Positions 40,093 through 47,412 of a stretch of DNA of 64,000 nt are shown piece after piece (position 1 is the first letter of the stretch; every line of letters begins with the position of its first letter). Under the pieces are notes generated by a model. That model searched no databases. It saw nothing but the letters and a program-made list of their open reading frames with translations, and had not been told where the DNA came from. A program made the position numbers and the translations under genes. The stretch comes from CAIQJJ01 sp964606085 (GTDB taxonomy: Bacteria; Chloroflexota; Anaerolineae; Anaerolineales; UBA4823), in NCBI GenBank assembly GCA_964606085.1, contig CAZSFD010000009.1:1-64000 (forward strand), read 5' to 3'.

Positions 40093-41747
40093 CCACCTTT
40101 TCCGCTCGCCTCCAATCCCTGTTCGCAGATAATCCCGAACAGCCCGCCCTGCACCTGCTCTACGCCCGCCAGCCCGACGAAACGATCACCCGCGCCGATC
40201 TGCTGCACGGCGCGGCAGGCTACGCCCAAGCGCTCGACGAAGCCGGCGTGCAGCCGGGCGAAGTCGTCATCCTGATCTTGCAGCACGGCCCGGCGCTTGT
40301 CTACGCCTTCTGGGGGGCCATCTTGCACGGCGCAATCCCCTCCATCATGCCTTTCCTGACCGAGAAGCTGCAACCCGAACAATACCGCCGTTCGCTGGCG
40401 GCCCTGTTCGCCATCACCACCCCCGGCGCAGTGATCACCTACCCCGAATTTGCCCCCGAACTGCCCCCCCAGGGCGGCAAAACCATCCTTTCATCTGCGA
40501 TCACCCCCGCCGCCAGGGTTGATTTCGCCGCCCTGCGCGGCCGCCAGCGCCAACCCGATGACCTTGTCCTTTTGCAGCATTCCTCTGGCACCACCGGCCT
40601 GCAAAAAGGCGTGGCGCTCTCGCATCAGGCCGTGTTCAACCAGCTTGAAAGCTACGCCGAAGCCCTGCACCTCGCCAACGACGATGTGGTGGTGAGCTGG
40701 CTGCCGCTGTATCACGATATGGGCCTGATCGCCGGCTTCCTGCTGCCCATCTTGCAAGGCATCCCGTTGGTGTTGATGTCGCCGTTCGATTGGGTGCGCG
40801 CCCCGGCCCGCTTGCTGCAGGCGGTCTCGAAATATCGCGGCACGCTCTCGTGGCTGCCCAACTTCGCCTACAATTTCTGCGCCCAGAAGATTCGCGACCG
40901 CGACCTGCAAGGCGTAGACCTTTCATCCTGGCGGGCGGTGAGCAACTGCTCTGAACCGATGCGCCACGCCAGCCACGAGATGTTCGCCGAGCGCTTCGCC
41001 GCCTACGGCCTGCGCCGCGAAGCCCTCGCCACCTGTTACGCTATGGCCGAGAATGTCTTCGCCGTCACGCAAGGCGGCATCGAATCGCCCGCCACCGTAG
41101 ATGCGATCGGTCAACGCGGATTATTCGACGAACGCCTGGCCCGCCCGGCGCAAAGCGGCGAACCGGCGCTGCCTATGCTCTCGTGTGGCCGCCCCATCCG
41201 CGGCACCCAGGTCAAGATCGTAGACGATCAGCGACGCGACCTGCCCGAACGCACCCTCGGCGAGATCGCCCTGCGCTCGAACTACATGTTGACCGAATAC
41301 TACCGCCGCCCCGATGCCACCGCCCAGGCTTTCCACGAGGGCTGGTATCTCACCGGCGACCTGGGCTACCTGGCCGATGGCGAAGTCTACGTCACCGGGC
41401 GCAAAAAAGATGTCATCATCGTCGGCGGCAAGAATGTCTACCCGCAAGACCTGGAGACGCTGGCCAACGAAGTGCCGGGCGTGCATCCGGGCCGCGTGGT
41501 CGCTTTCGGCCTGTTCGACGAGGCCATCGGCACCGAAGAAGTGGTGCTGATCGCCGAAATGGAAGCTGCCGACCTGGCTGAAGCCGAACGCCTGGCCCTG
41601 GAAAACGAACTGCGCCAACGCGTGACGCAAGGCTCGGCCATTGCCCTGCGCCAGGTGAAGGTGGTGGAACGCGGCTGGCTGCTCAAAACCAGCAGCGGCA
41701 AGATCGCCCGCAGCGCCAACCGCCAAAAATACCTCGCCGAGTCATAG
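40089..41747 (+). CDS. acyl-AMP ligase (ANL superfamily), loads the adjacent ACP
   Basis: This is 552 residues. The phosphate-binding loop is 'LLQHSSGTTGLQKGV' (about residues 160-175). 'WLPLYHDMGLIAGFLLP' is characteristic of fatty-acyl-AMP ligases and long-chain acyl-adenylating enzymes more than of D-alanine ligases. The C-terminal domain has 'YLTGDLGYLADGEVYVTGRKKDVIIVGGKNVYPQDLE' (in part) and the catalytic Lys in 'LKTSSGKIARS'. It would adenylate a carboxylic acid and load it on the upstream carrier protein. The start GTG (40089) overlaps the ACP stop. The substrate is uncertain: fatty acid, hydroxy acid and amino acid are all possible. Confidence 0.87.
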   Translation: MTTFSARLQSLFADNPEQPALHLLYARQPDETITRADLLHGAAGYAQALDEAGVQPGEVVILILQHGPALVYAFWGAILHGAIPSIMPFLTEKLQPEQYRRSLAALFAITTPGAVITYPEFAPELPPQGGKTILSSAITPAARVDFAALRGRQRQPDDLVLLQHSSGTTGLQKGVALSHQAVFNQLESYAEALHLANDDVVVSWLPLYHDMGLIAGFLLPILQGIPLVLMSPFDWVRAPARLLQAVSKYRGTLSWLPNFAYNFCAQKIRDRDLQGVDLSSWRAVSNCSEPMRHASHEMFAERFAAYGLRREALATCYAMAENVFAVTQGGIESPATVDAIGQRGLFDERLARPAQSGEPALPMLSCGRPIRGTQVKIVDDQRRDLPERTLGEIALRSNYMLTEYYRRPDATAQAFHEGWYLTGDLGYLADGEVYVTGRKKDVIIVGGKNVYPQDLETLANEVPGVHPGRVVAFGLFDEAIGTEEVVLIAEMEAADLAEAERLALENELRQRVTQGSAIALRQVKVVERGWLLKTSSGKIARSANRQKYLAES

Positions 41748-42064
41748 CGCGGCTTCCTGCCGCAACGAAAAGGCCAATACAGGCTGCCTGAGAATTTCCG
41801 CGGAACAACTTTCAAGCCCGATTTATCGGGCGCGGCATGGTAGCCCGGCGATTGATCGCCGGGCAGGGATGGCAGGGAAAAAGCGCCATTTCTCCCCGTG
41901 GGCAGAATAAATGTTAGCGCCAGACCCATCCGATGCCGGGCGTAGGCCGAGTTGTGATCGCCATAGCAGCAAGGGTTGTGAGGGGTTTTGAATGTTAGTT
42001 TTACGCAATCGCTTTGCCAGCCGCTATATAATGGTTTAGTCTTATTGCGCTTGTGGAGTGATTC
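41748..42064. other. 317-nt gap with palindrome and kinase promoter
   Basis: It holds a strong dyad GCCCGGCGAT-TG-ATCGCCGGGC (41843-41864) that may end the acylation operon, and a -10 TATAAT at 42027-42032 without a good -35, 33 nt before the kinase start. I see no gene here. Confidence 0.55.
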
Positions 42065-43201
42065 ATGGAAGGCACGGTTCTCCTCGTTCAGAAATTTGGT
42101 AAATATGAAAGCTGGGAAAAGATCGGTGATGGCGTTTACGGCAGCACCTATCGCAGTCGCGATCCGCTGCTCGACCGCCAGGTGGCGATCAAGTCGTATC
42201 GCGCCGAACTGACCGCCTCGCCAGAGTTCATGGAGCATTTTCGGCGTGAGGCGCGCCAGTTGGCCTCGCTGCGCCATCCCAACATCGTCACCGTCATTGA
42301 TGGGGGAGAAGAAAACGGGCAGTTTTACCTGGTAATGGAATACCTGCCCGGCGGCTCACTCGTGCAAATGTTGCGCGACAACAAGCAGTTTTCCATCTCC
42401 CGGGTGATCGAACTGCTGCGCCCCGTGGCCGACGCCCTCGATTACGCCCATGCCCGCCGCGTATTCCACCGCGACTTGAAACCATCCAACATCCTCATCG
42501 GTGAAGACGGCCACCCCGTGCTGACCGATTTTGCCGTGGCCAAACCCGCCCCGCGCAACGGCAATGGCAAATCGAGCCTCTCTATCGTCGGCACGCCCGA
42601 ATACCTGGCTCCCGAACAAATCCTGACCAAAGACGCCAACCCGCAGACCGACATCTACGCCCTGGGGGTGATCGCCTTTCAAATGCTGGCCGGGCGGCCA
42701 CCGTTCACCGGCTCGGTCGAGGGGACTTATCGCAGCCACCTCGAACAGCCCCCGCCCGATATCCGCCTGTACAATGCCGCCATCCCCAAAGAGCTTTCAG
42801 ACGTGCTGGTACGGGCCTTGTCCAAAGAAGCGCACCGCCGCTACAACACCGCCCGTGAGTTTATTGACACCCTGGAACAGGTCGCCATCCAGGTCAGCCG
42901 TGAGCAGGGGCGCACGCTGTACAACGCCGCCAAAGATCACATGAAATTGCTGCAGTTCGACGCCGCCATCGTCAAACTCGAACAGGTTTTGGCGCTGCGG
43001 GCCATGCCCGAAGTGGAAAATCTGCTCAAAGAGTGCCAGCGGCGCAAACAAATTGTGGACGAAATCCAGGCGCTCAGGGCGCAGCTTACCCAGGCGCAAG
43101 CGCGCCTCGACCTGTTGACGGCCTCCGAAACCTGGCTGCAATCTCCGGCGCAGCCCGCCCAGGGTGGGGGCATTTTCCAGCGCATCGCTGGCAAGCGCTG
43201 A
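42065..43201 (+). CDS. serine/threonine protein kinase with DFA in place of DFG
   Basis: This is a 378-residue soluble PknB-type kinase. Glycine loop 'IGDGVYGSTY', catalytic Lys in 'VAIKSY', HRDLKPSN (about residue 135), and 'YLAPEQ' are present. The Mg2+-binding DFG triad reads DFA (about residue 155), keeping the Asp but not the Gly. After the kinase domain (to about 275) comes a helical, Gln/Arg-rich segment with likely coiled coil (about 280-355), not a membrane helix or PASTA repeats. GGAG lies upstream of ATG 42065. The FHA proteins at 30.8-32.0 kb are possible readers of its phosphorylation. Confidence 0.88.
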   Translation: MEGTVLLVQKFGKYESWEKIGDGVYGSTYRSRDPLLDRQVAIKSYRAELTASPEFMEHFRREARQLASLRHPNIVTVIDGGEENGQFYLVMEYLPGGSLVQMLRDNKQFSISRVIELLRPVADALDYAHARRVFHRDLKPSNILIGEDGHPVLTDFAVAKPAPRNGNGKSSLSIVGTPEYLAPEQILTKDANPQTDIYALGVIAFQMLAGRPPFTGSVEGTYRSHLEQPPPDIRLYNAAIPKELSDVLVRALSKEAHRRYNTAREFIDTLEQVAIQVSREQGRTLYNAAKDHMKLLQFDAAIVKLEQVLALRAMPEVENLLKECQRRKQIVDEIQALRAQLTQAQARLDLLTASETWLQSPAQPAQGGGIFQRIAGKR

Positions 43202-43231
43202 CATCTCCCCTTTTCGCTTTACAATCTGTCC

Positions 43232-43260
43232 TTGACATCCCTCCCGCCTCGCGATAGCAT
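43232..43260 (+). promoter_or_regulatory. consensus promoter upstream of the phosphatidyltransferase gene
   Basis: -35 TTGACA (43232-43237), a 17-bp spacer and -10 TAGCAT (43255-43260). Transcription would begin near 43267 and meet a terminator-like hairpin 40 nt later. Confidence 0.7.
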
Positions 43261-43306
43261 AACCCGCCGGCGGGTTTCGTTTAACCTGCCGCTTGTGGTA
43301 TCTTTT

Positions 43307-43326
43307 AGACTTTGGAAGTCTTTTTT
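43307..43326 (+). terminator. terminator-like hairpin in the phosphatidyltransferase leader
   Basis: AGACTT (43307-43312), loop TGG, AAGTCT (43316-43321) and TTTTT (43322-43326). It lies between a strong promoter and the start at 43348, so it could be an attenuator or end a short RNA. Confidence 0.6.
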
Positions 43327-43347
43327 GCGGCGGGAGGCCGTTTTTTT

Positions 43348-43965
43348 ATGGAACAGACATCTGAAACGCGAAAAGAAGCTTTCAACCTGACCGATGCGCT
43401 GCGCAAACGCCTGAGCGGGTTCGCCGAACCGCCGGCGGCCTTCTTCAACCGCCTGGGGATCATGCCCAACACCATGACCATCCTCGGACTGGTGGGCAAT
43501 ATCATCGGCGCGTACTTGCTGGCCATGGGCCAGATGACCCTCGGCGGCCTGATCATCCTGGCGATGGGTCCCGTGGACGCCCTGGATGGCACGATGGCGC
43601 GCCTGCGTGGGCAACCCACCAGCTTCGGCGCTTTCGTCGATTCGGTGACAGATCGCTATTCAGAACTGGTCATCTTTGGCGGGTTATTGGTCTATTACAT
43701 TCAACAAGGCGATTGGCTGGCCATCACAGGGGTGTACCTGGCCGCCGCCGGTTCGGTGCTGGTTTCTTACATTCGGGCACGCGCCCAATCGGTGGGTTAT
43801 GAGACCAAAGTGGGGATGCTGACGCGGGTTGAGCGTTACCTGGTGCTAAGCCCCACCCTGATCTTCAATATCGCGCCGATTGGCATCTGGATCATCGCCA
43901 TCCTGGGCAATATCACCGCTTTGCAGCGCATTCTCGATGTGCGCCAGCAAGCCTACAAGAAATAA
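43348..43965 (+). CDS. CDP-alcohol phosphatidyltransferase family protein
   Basis: This is a 205-residue membrane enzyme that joins a CDP-activated lipid to an alcohol to make phospholipid. The family signature DxxDGxxAR...GxxxDxxxD is complete: 'DALDGTMARLRGQPTSFGAFVDSVTDR' (in part), followed by four to five further helices. The alcohol could be inositol phosphate, glycerol phosphate or another; the motif alone does not tell. GGGAGG precedes the ATG, with a run of seven T between. It is followed after 13 nt by lgt, so the two lipid genes are probably co-transcribed. Confidence 0.88.
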   Translation: MEQTSETRKEAFNLTDALRKRLSGFAEPPAAFFNRLGIMPNTMTILGLVGNIIGAYLLAMGQMTLGGLIILAMGPVDALDGTMARLRGQPTSFGAFVDSVTDRYSELVIFGGLLVYYIQQGDWLAITGVYLAAAGSVLVSYIRARAQSVGYETKVGMLTRVERYLVLSPTLIFNIAPIGIWIIAILGNITALQRILDVRQQAYKK

Positions 43966-43978
43966 TGGCAGGTGGGTT

Positions 43979-44797
43979 ATGTCGTTTGGCGCAACCGGTA
44001 TCTGGATAGGGCCGCTTGAAATCATCACCTATTACGGCATCCTGATCATGCTGGGCGCTTTGGCCGGGACGTGGCTGGCCGAACGGGAGGCCAGACGCCG
44101 CGGTTTACAAGGCGAACTGGTGTGGGATGGTTTGTTGTGGGTGCTGATTTTTGGCATTGTGGGGGCGCGGCTGTGGCATGTGTTTACACCGCCGCCCAGT
44201 TCGCTGGTGTTCGACCCCGCAACCCAACAAATGGTCAACCCCTATTTCGCCGGCGGCACCGTGCGCATCCTCGATATTTTGAACACCCGCAAAGGCGGCC
44301 TGGGCATCCCCGGCGCGATTGTAGGCGGGGGGATAGCGCTCTTCTGGTTTTGCCGCCGTCGCAAGTTCAGTTTCGCCTTATGGGCAGATATTGCCGTTCC
44401 GGGCGTGGCCCTCGGCCAGGCCATCGGGCGCTGGGGCAACTTCATCAACCAGGAAGTATACGGCGCGCCCACCGATTTGCCTTGGGGCATCTACATCGAG
44501 CGCGAGGACGCCAAATTCCACCCCCTGTTTCTCTACGAATCGATTTGGAATTTTGCCAATATGGCTTTCCTGCTCTGGCTGGGCCGCCGCGCGGCCCACC
44601 GGCTCAAAGAAGGCGATTTAATGCTCATCTACCTGATCACCTACCCCGCAGGGCGTTTCGCGCTGGAGTTCTTACGCCTGGATGCCGCCCTGGTTGGCGG
44701 CATCAATATCAACCAGACGGTTGCGGCCATTGTCGCCCTGTTGAGTGCCGCCATGCTCTTGTGGCGGCACAGACCGCTCAAAACACAAAACACCTGA
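43979..44797 (+). CDS. lgt: prolipoprotein diacylglyceryl transferase
   Basis: This is a 272-residue polytopic enzyme that attaches diacylglycerol to the lipobox Cys of prolipoproteins, needed by the many lipoproteins of this window. Signatures are 'YYGILIMLGALAGTWLA', 'GLGIPGAIVGGGIALFW', the Lgt motif 'ALGQAIGRWGNFINQEVYG' (given in part), 'HPLFLYESIWN' and 'YPAGRFALEFLRLD'. The start at 43979 is preceded by GGCAGGTGGG. Length is normal. A strong terminator follows at 44813. Confidence 0.94.
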   Translation: MSFGATGIWIGPLEIITYYGILIMLGALAGTWLAEREARRRGLQGELVWDGLLWVLIFGIVGARLWHVFTPPPSSLVFDPATQQMVNPYFAGGTVRILDILNTRKGGLGIPGAIVGGGIALFWFCRRRKFSFALWADIAVPGVALGQAIGRWGNFINQEVYGAPTDLPWGIYIEREDAKFHPLFLYESIWNFANMAFLLWLGRRAAHRLKEGDLMLIYLITYPAGRFALEFLRLDAALVGGININQTVAAIVALLSAAMLLWRHRPLKTQNT

Positions 44798-44812
44798 AAT
44801 GATTTCTGGATG

Positions 44813-44840
44813 GGCAGGCAAAGCGCCTGCCTTTTCTTTT
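44813..44840 (+). terminator. Rho-independent terminator after lgt
   Basis: GGCAGGC (44813-44819) pairs with GCCTGCC (44825-44831) around AAAGC, followed by TTTTCTTTT. Confidence 0.9.
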
Positions 44841-44954
44841 GTATATGGACAAAAAATATCCTAAATAAACTGTAAGTTACAAAACCACCCGGGGCGCTTT
44901 TAATCATTGTAGAATGCTGCTATGTAACCGGCGCAAAAAAAGGAGATGGTCACG

Positions 44955-45908
44955 ATGATCAAAGCGGAAGGTTTGACGAAGCAATTTGATGATTTTGTGG
45001 CAGTCGAAGATGTCAGCTTGCAGGTGGATGCCGGCGAGGTGCTGGCGTTGCTGGGTCCCAATGGCGCCGGCAAAACAACCACGGTGCGCATGTTGACCTC
45101 GGTTCTGCGCCCAACGCGTGGACAGGCAAGCATCGCCGGATATGACGTGACCCAACATCCCGCGCAAGTGCGCGGCATGGTCGGCGTTCTGACCGAACAA
45201 CACGGATTGTATGGCCGTATGAACGCCCTCGAATACCTGGATTTCTTCGGCCAGTTGTACCGTTTACCGGCAGCCCGGCGCAAGCAGCGCATTGACGACC
45301 TCCTGGAACAATATGGTTTGACCGAGTTCAGCCGCCGCAAAATCGGCGACTACTCCAAAGGGATGCGCCAGAAATTGGCCCTGGCGCGCGCCATTTTGCA
45401 CGAGCCGCCCGTTTTACTGCTCGATGAACCCACTTCCGCCATGGACCCCGAAAGCGCCCGCCTGGTGCGCGATGCGCTGCGGCAGCTCAGCTCCGCCAGG
45501 CGGGCCATCATCTTGTGCACGCACAACCTGGCTGAGGCCGAGGAGTTAGCGCATCAAATTGCCATCATTCGCCGCGGACGGATCATCGCCCGTGGCACAT
45601 CACAAGCCCTGAAAGATGCCCTGCTCGGCCCAGAAGAGTACGAAATCCGCCTGGCCGCCACGCTCAACGGTCACAACCTCGCATTGCCAGCCGAAGTGCA
45701 AATCACCCAGCGCTACGAGAACGGCTTTCGCTTCCGTGTCACGCAGCCCCAGGTAGCCAACCCGTTGGTCGTTCAAGCGCTGTCACAAAACCGCCTGCCG
45801 GTGGTCAGTTTGCAGGTGGTGCCGCGCAGCCTGGAACAGGTTTATCTGCAAGCTGTCAAAACCGCACACGAACAGGTTTCTATTACCGAGGTGGATGATG
45901 CTGGATAG
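44955..45908 (+). CDS. ABC transporter ATP-binding protein (NatA/CcmA-type)
   Basis: This is a 317-residue ATPase. Walker A GPNGAGKTT, signature YSKGMRQKLALARA, Walker B 'VLLLDEPTSAMDP' and the switch His in 'LCTHNLAEAEEL' are intact. The C-terminal 90 residues are the DUF4162-like extension common in drug or sodium exporters of this type. ATG 44955 has AAGGAG nine bases upstream; the earlier ATG at 44946 is too close to that site. A -10-like TAGAAT at 44910 may start the operon. It overlaps the next permease gene by 14 nt. Substrate unknown. Confidence 0.92.
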   Translation: MIKAEGLTKQFDDFVAVEDVSLQVDAGEVLALLGPNGAGKTTTVRMLTSVLRPTRGQASIAGYDVTQHPAQVRGMVGVLTEQHGLYGRMNALEYLDFFGQLYRLPAARRKQRIDDLLEQYGLTEFSRRKIGDYSKGMRQKLALARAILHEPPVLLLDEPTSAMDPESARLVRDALRQLSSARRAIILCTHNLAEAEELAHQIAIIRRGRIIARGTSQALKDALLGPEEYEIRLAATLNGHNLALPAEVQITQRYENGFRFRVTQPQVANPLVVQALSQNRLPVVSLQVVPRSLEQVYLQAVKTAHEQVSITEVDDAG

Positions 45909-47328
45909 CCTACAACCCATACTGGTGATCACACGCCGCGAAGTGCGCGACCAATTGCGCGATTGGCGCATCGTGCTGCCCCTGGTCATTCTGACCTTGT
46001 TTTTCCCGATCCTGATGCAATTTACCGCCGGCCAGATTGTGGATTTTGTGCGCAATGAGGGCGGCGAGGATATTCTCTTTGAACGCCTGTTCCCGTTCCT
46101 GCTGATGATCGTCGGTTTTTTCCCGATCACCGTTTCATTGGTGATTGCCCTGGAGAGCTTTGCCGGTGAAACCGAACGCCGCAGCATCGAACCACTGCTC
46201 GATAGCCCCCTGGCCGATTGGCAGCTTTACTTTGGCAAATTGCTGGCTGGCATCGCCGCTTCGGTAGCCGCCAGCTACCTGGGCGTGATGATGTATGTGC
46301 TGGCCCTCTATTTCACCGTGGGCTGGTCACCGCCACCCGAACTGTTCATCCTGGTCTTGCTATTGACCCTGGTTGAAGCGGTGGTGATGGTCAGTGGTTC
46401 GGTCGTTGTCTCCACACAAACCACCTCGGTGCGCGCGGCCAACTTGCTGGCATCTTTTATCATCATCCCCATGGCGCTCTTGTTACAGGTCGAAAGCGTG
46501 ATCATGTTCTGGGGCGATTATGACTCTTTATGGTTGGTGCTGGCGGGGCAGGTCGTATTGGTCATCTTACTGGTGCGCACAGGGCTGGCTTACTTCAACC
46601 GCGAGGATTTGCTGGGGCGTGAACTGGATTCCATCAATCTCCGGGCTACCTGGCGCACGTTCAAAGGCGCGTTTATGGGCAAAGCAGTCAGTTTCAGGCA
46701 ATGGTATCAGCACGAAATCTCGCTTGCGGTGCGCAAGCTGTTCTTGCCGACGGTTTTACAAATCCCATTGATGATCGCTGGTTTTGTGGTAGGACTGCGC
46801 TTCGCAGAAAACTTACCTGCCAATCCAGACCTAGCCGCTACGATGCAACGCCTCATGGATGGCGGGGCCATGCAAGATTTAATTGACAGCGGTTTCGTCA
46901 GTTGGCTGGCCGTGCTTTTGCTGTGGTTGAATAACCTGAAATCGGTGGTGATCGTCTCGCTGCTGGGGAGTGTTTCGTTCGGGGTTGTGGGCGTGCTGGG
47001 ATTGCTGGTGACGCCTGCCGCCCTGGGCGTGATCACCGGTTTGGCGGTAGAGGCGGGCATCTCGCCGTGGTTACTGGCAACCGCCTATTTCCTGCCACAC
47101 GGCATTTTGGAAGTACCGGCCATTCTGATCAGCGCGGCCGCTATCCTGCGCCTGGGCGCCACCCTGGTCACACCAGCCAAAGACAAATCCATCGGCAAGG
47201 CCTGGCTGATCGCCCTGGCCGATTGGTTGAAGGTCTTTCTGGCCGTCGTGCTGCCCTTATTCCTGTTAGCGGCCCTGGTGGAAGTGTTTATCACGCCGCG
47301 CTGGGCGCTGATGCTGATCGCGCCGTAG
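45895..47328 (+). CDS. ABC-2 type transporter permease (NatB-like)
   Basis: This is 477 residues with an N-terminal helix, a long extracytoplasmic stretch and about six helices towards the C terminus, typical of NatB/ABC-2 exporters. 'ITRREVRDQLRDWRIVLPLVILTLFFPI' (in part) is the usual start. Central 'FAGETERRSIEPLLDSPLADWQLYFGKLLAG' (in part) is the conserved coupling region. The start overlaps the ATPase gene by 14 nt; two consecutive ATG codons (45895, 45898) are possible. Together they form a two-gene export system, and a bidirectional terminator follows. Confidence 0.88.
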   Translation: MMLDSLQPILVITRREVRDQLRDWRIVLPLVILTLFFPILMQFTAGQIVDFVRNEGGEDILFERLFPFLLMIVGFFPITVSLVIALESFAGETERRSIEPLLDSPLADWQLYFGKLLAGIAASVAASYLGVMMYVLALYFTVGWSPPPELFILVLLLTLVEAVVMVSGSVVVSTQTTSVRAANLLASFIIIPMALLLQVESVIMFWGDYDSLWLVLAGQVVLVILLVRTGLAYFNREDLLGRELDSINLRATWRTFKGAFMGKAVSFRQWYQHEISLAVRKLFLPTVLQIPLMIAGFVVGLRFAENLPANPDLAATMQRLMDGGAMQDLIDSGFVSWLAVLLLWLNNLKSVVIVSLLGSVSFGVVGVLGLLVTPAALGVITGLAVEAGISPWLLATAYFLPHGILEVPAILISAAAILRLGATLVTPAKDKSIGKAWLIALADWLKVFLAVVLPLFLLAALVEVFITPRWALMLIAP

Positions 47329-47362
47329 TATCCGCGTTTGGCTAAGGCTTGTTTTACGAACA

Positions 47363-47394
47363 AAAAAGCGCATCGGTTACCCGATGCGCTTTTT
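47363..47394. terminator. bidirectional terminator
   Basis: AAAAAGCGCATCGG pairs with CCGATGCGCTTTTT around TTAC. It separates the plus-strand NatAB genes from the convergent ABC exporter on minus. Confidence 0.9.
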
Positions 47395-47412
47395 GATCCG
47401 CGTGGCGCAAAA

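Noticed and set aside
35986..41747. Canonical dlt operon for D-alanylation of teichoic acid
   Set aside because: The ligase resembles fatty-acyl-AMP ligases, gene order differs from dltXABCD, and the lineage is not expected to have teichoic acids. I therefore call it only Dlt-like.
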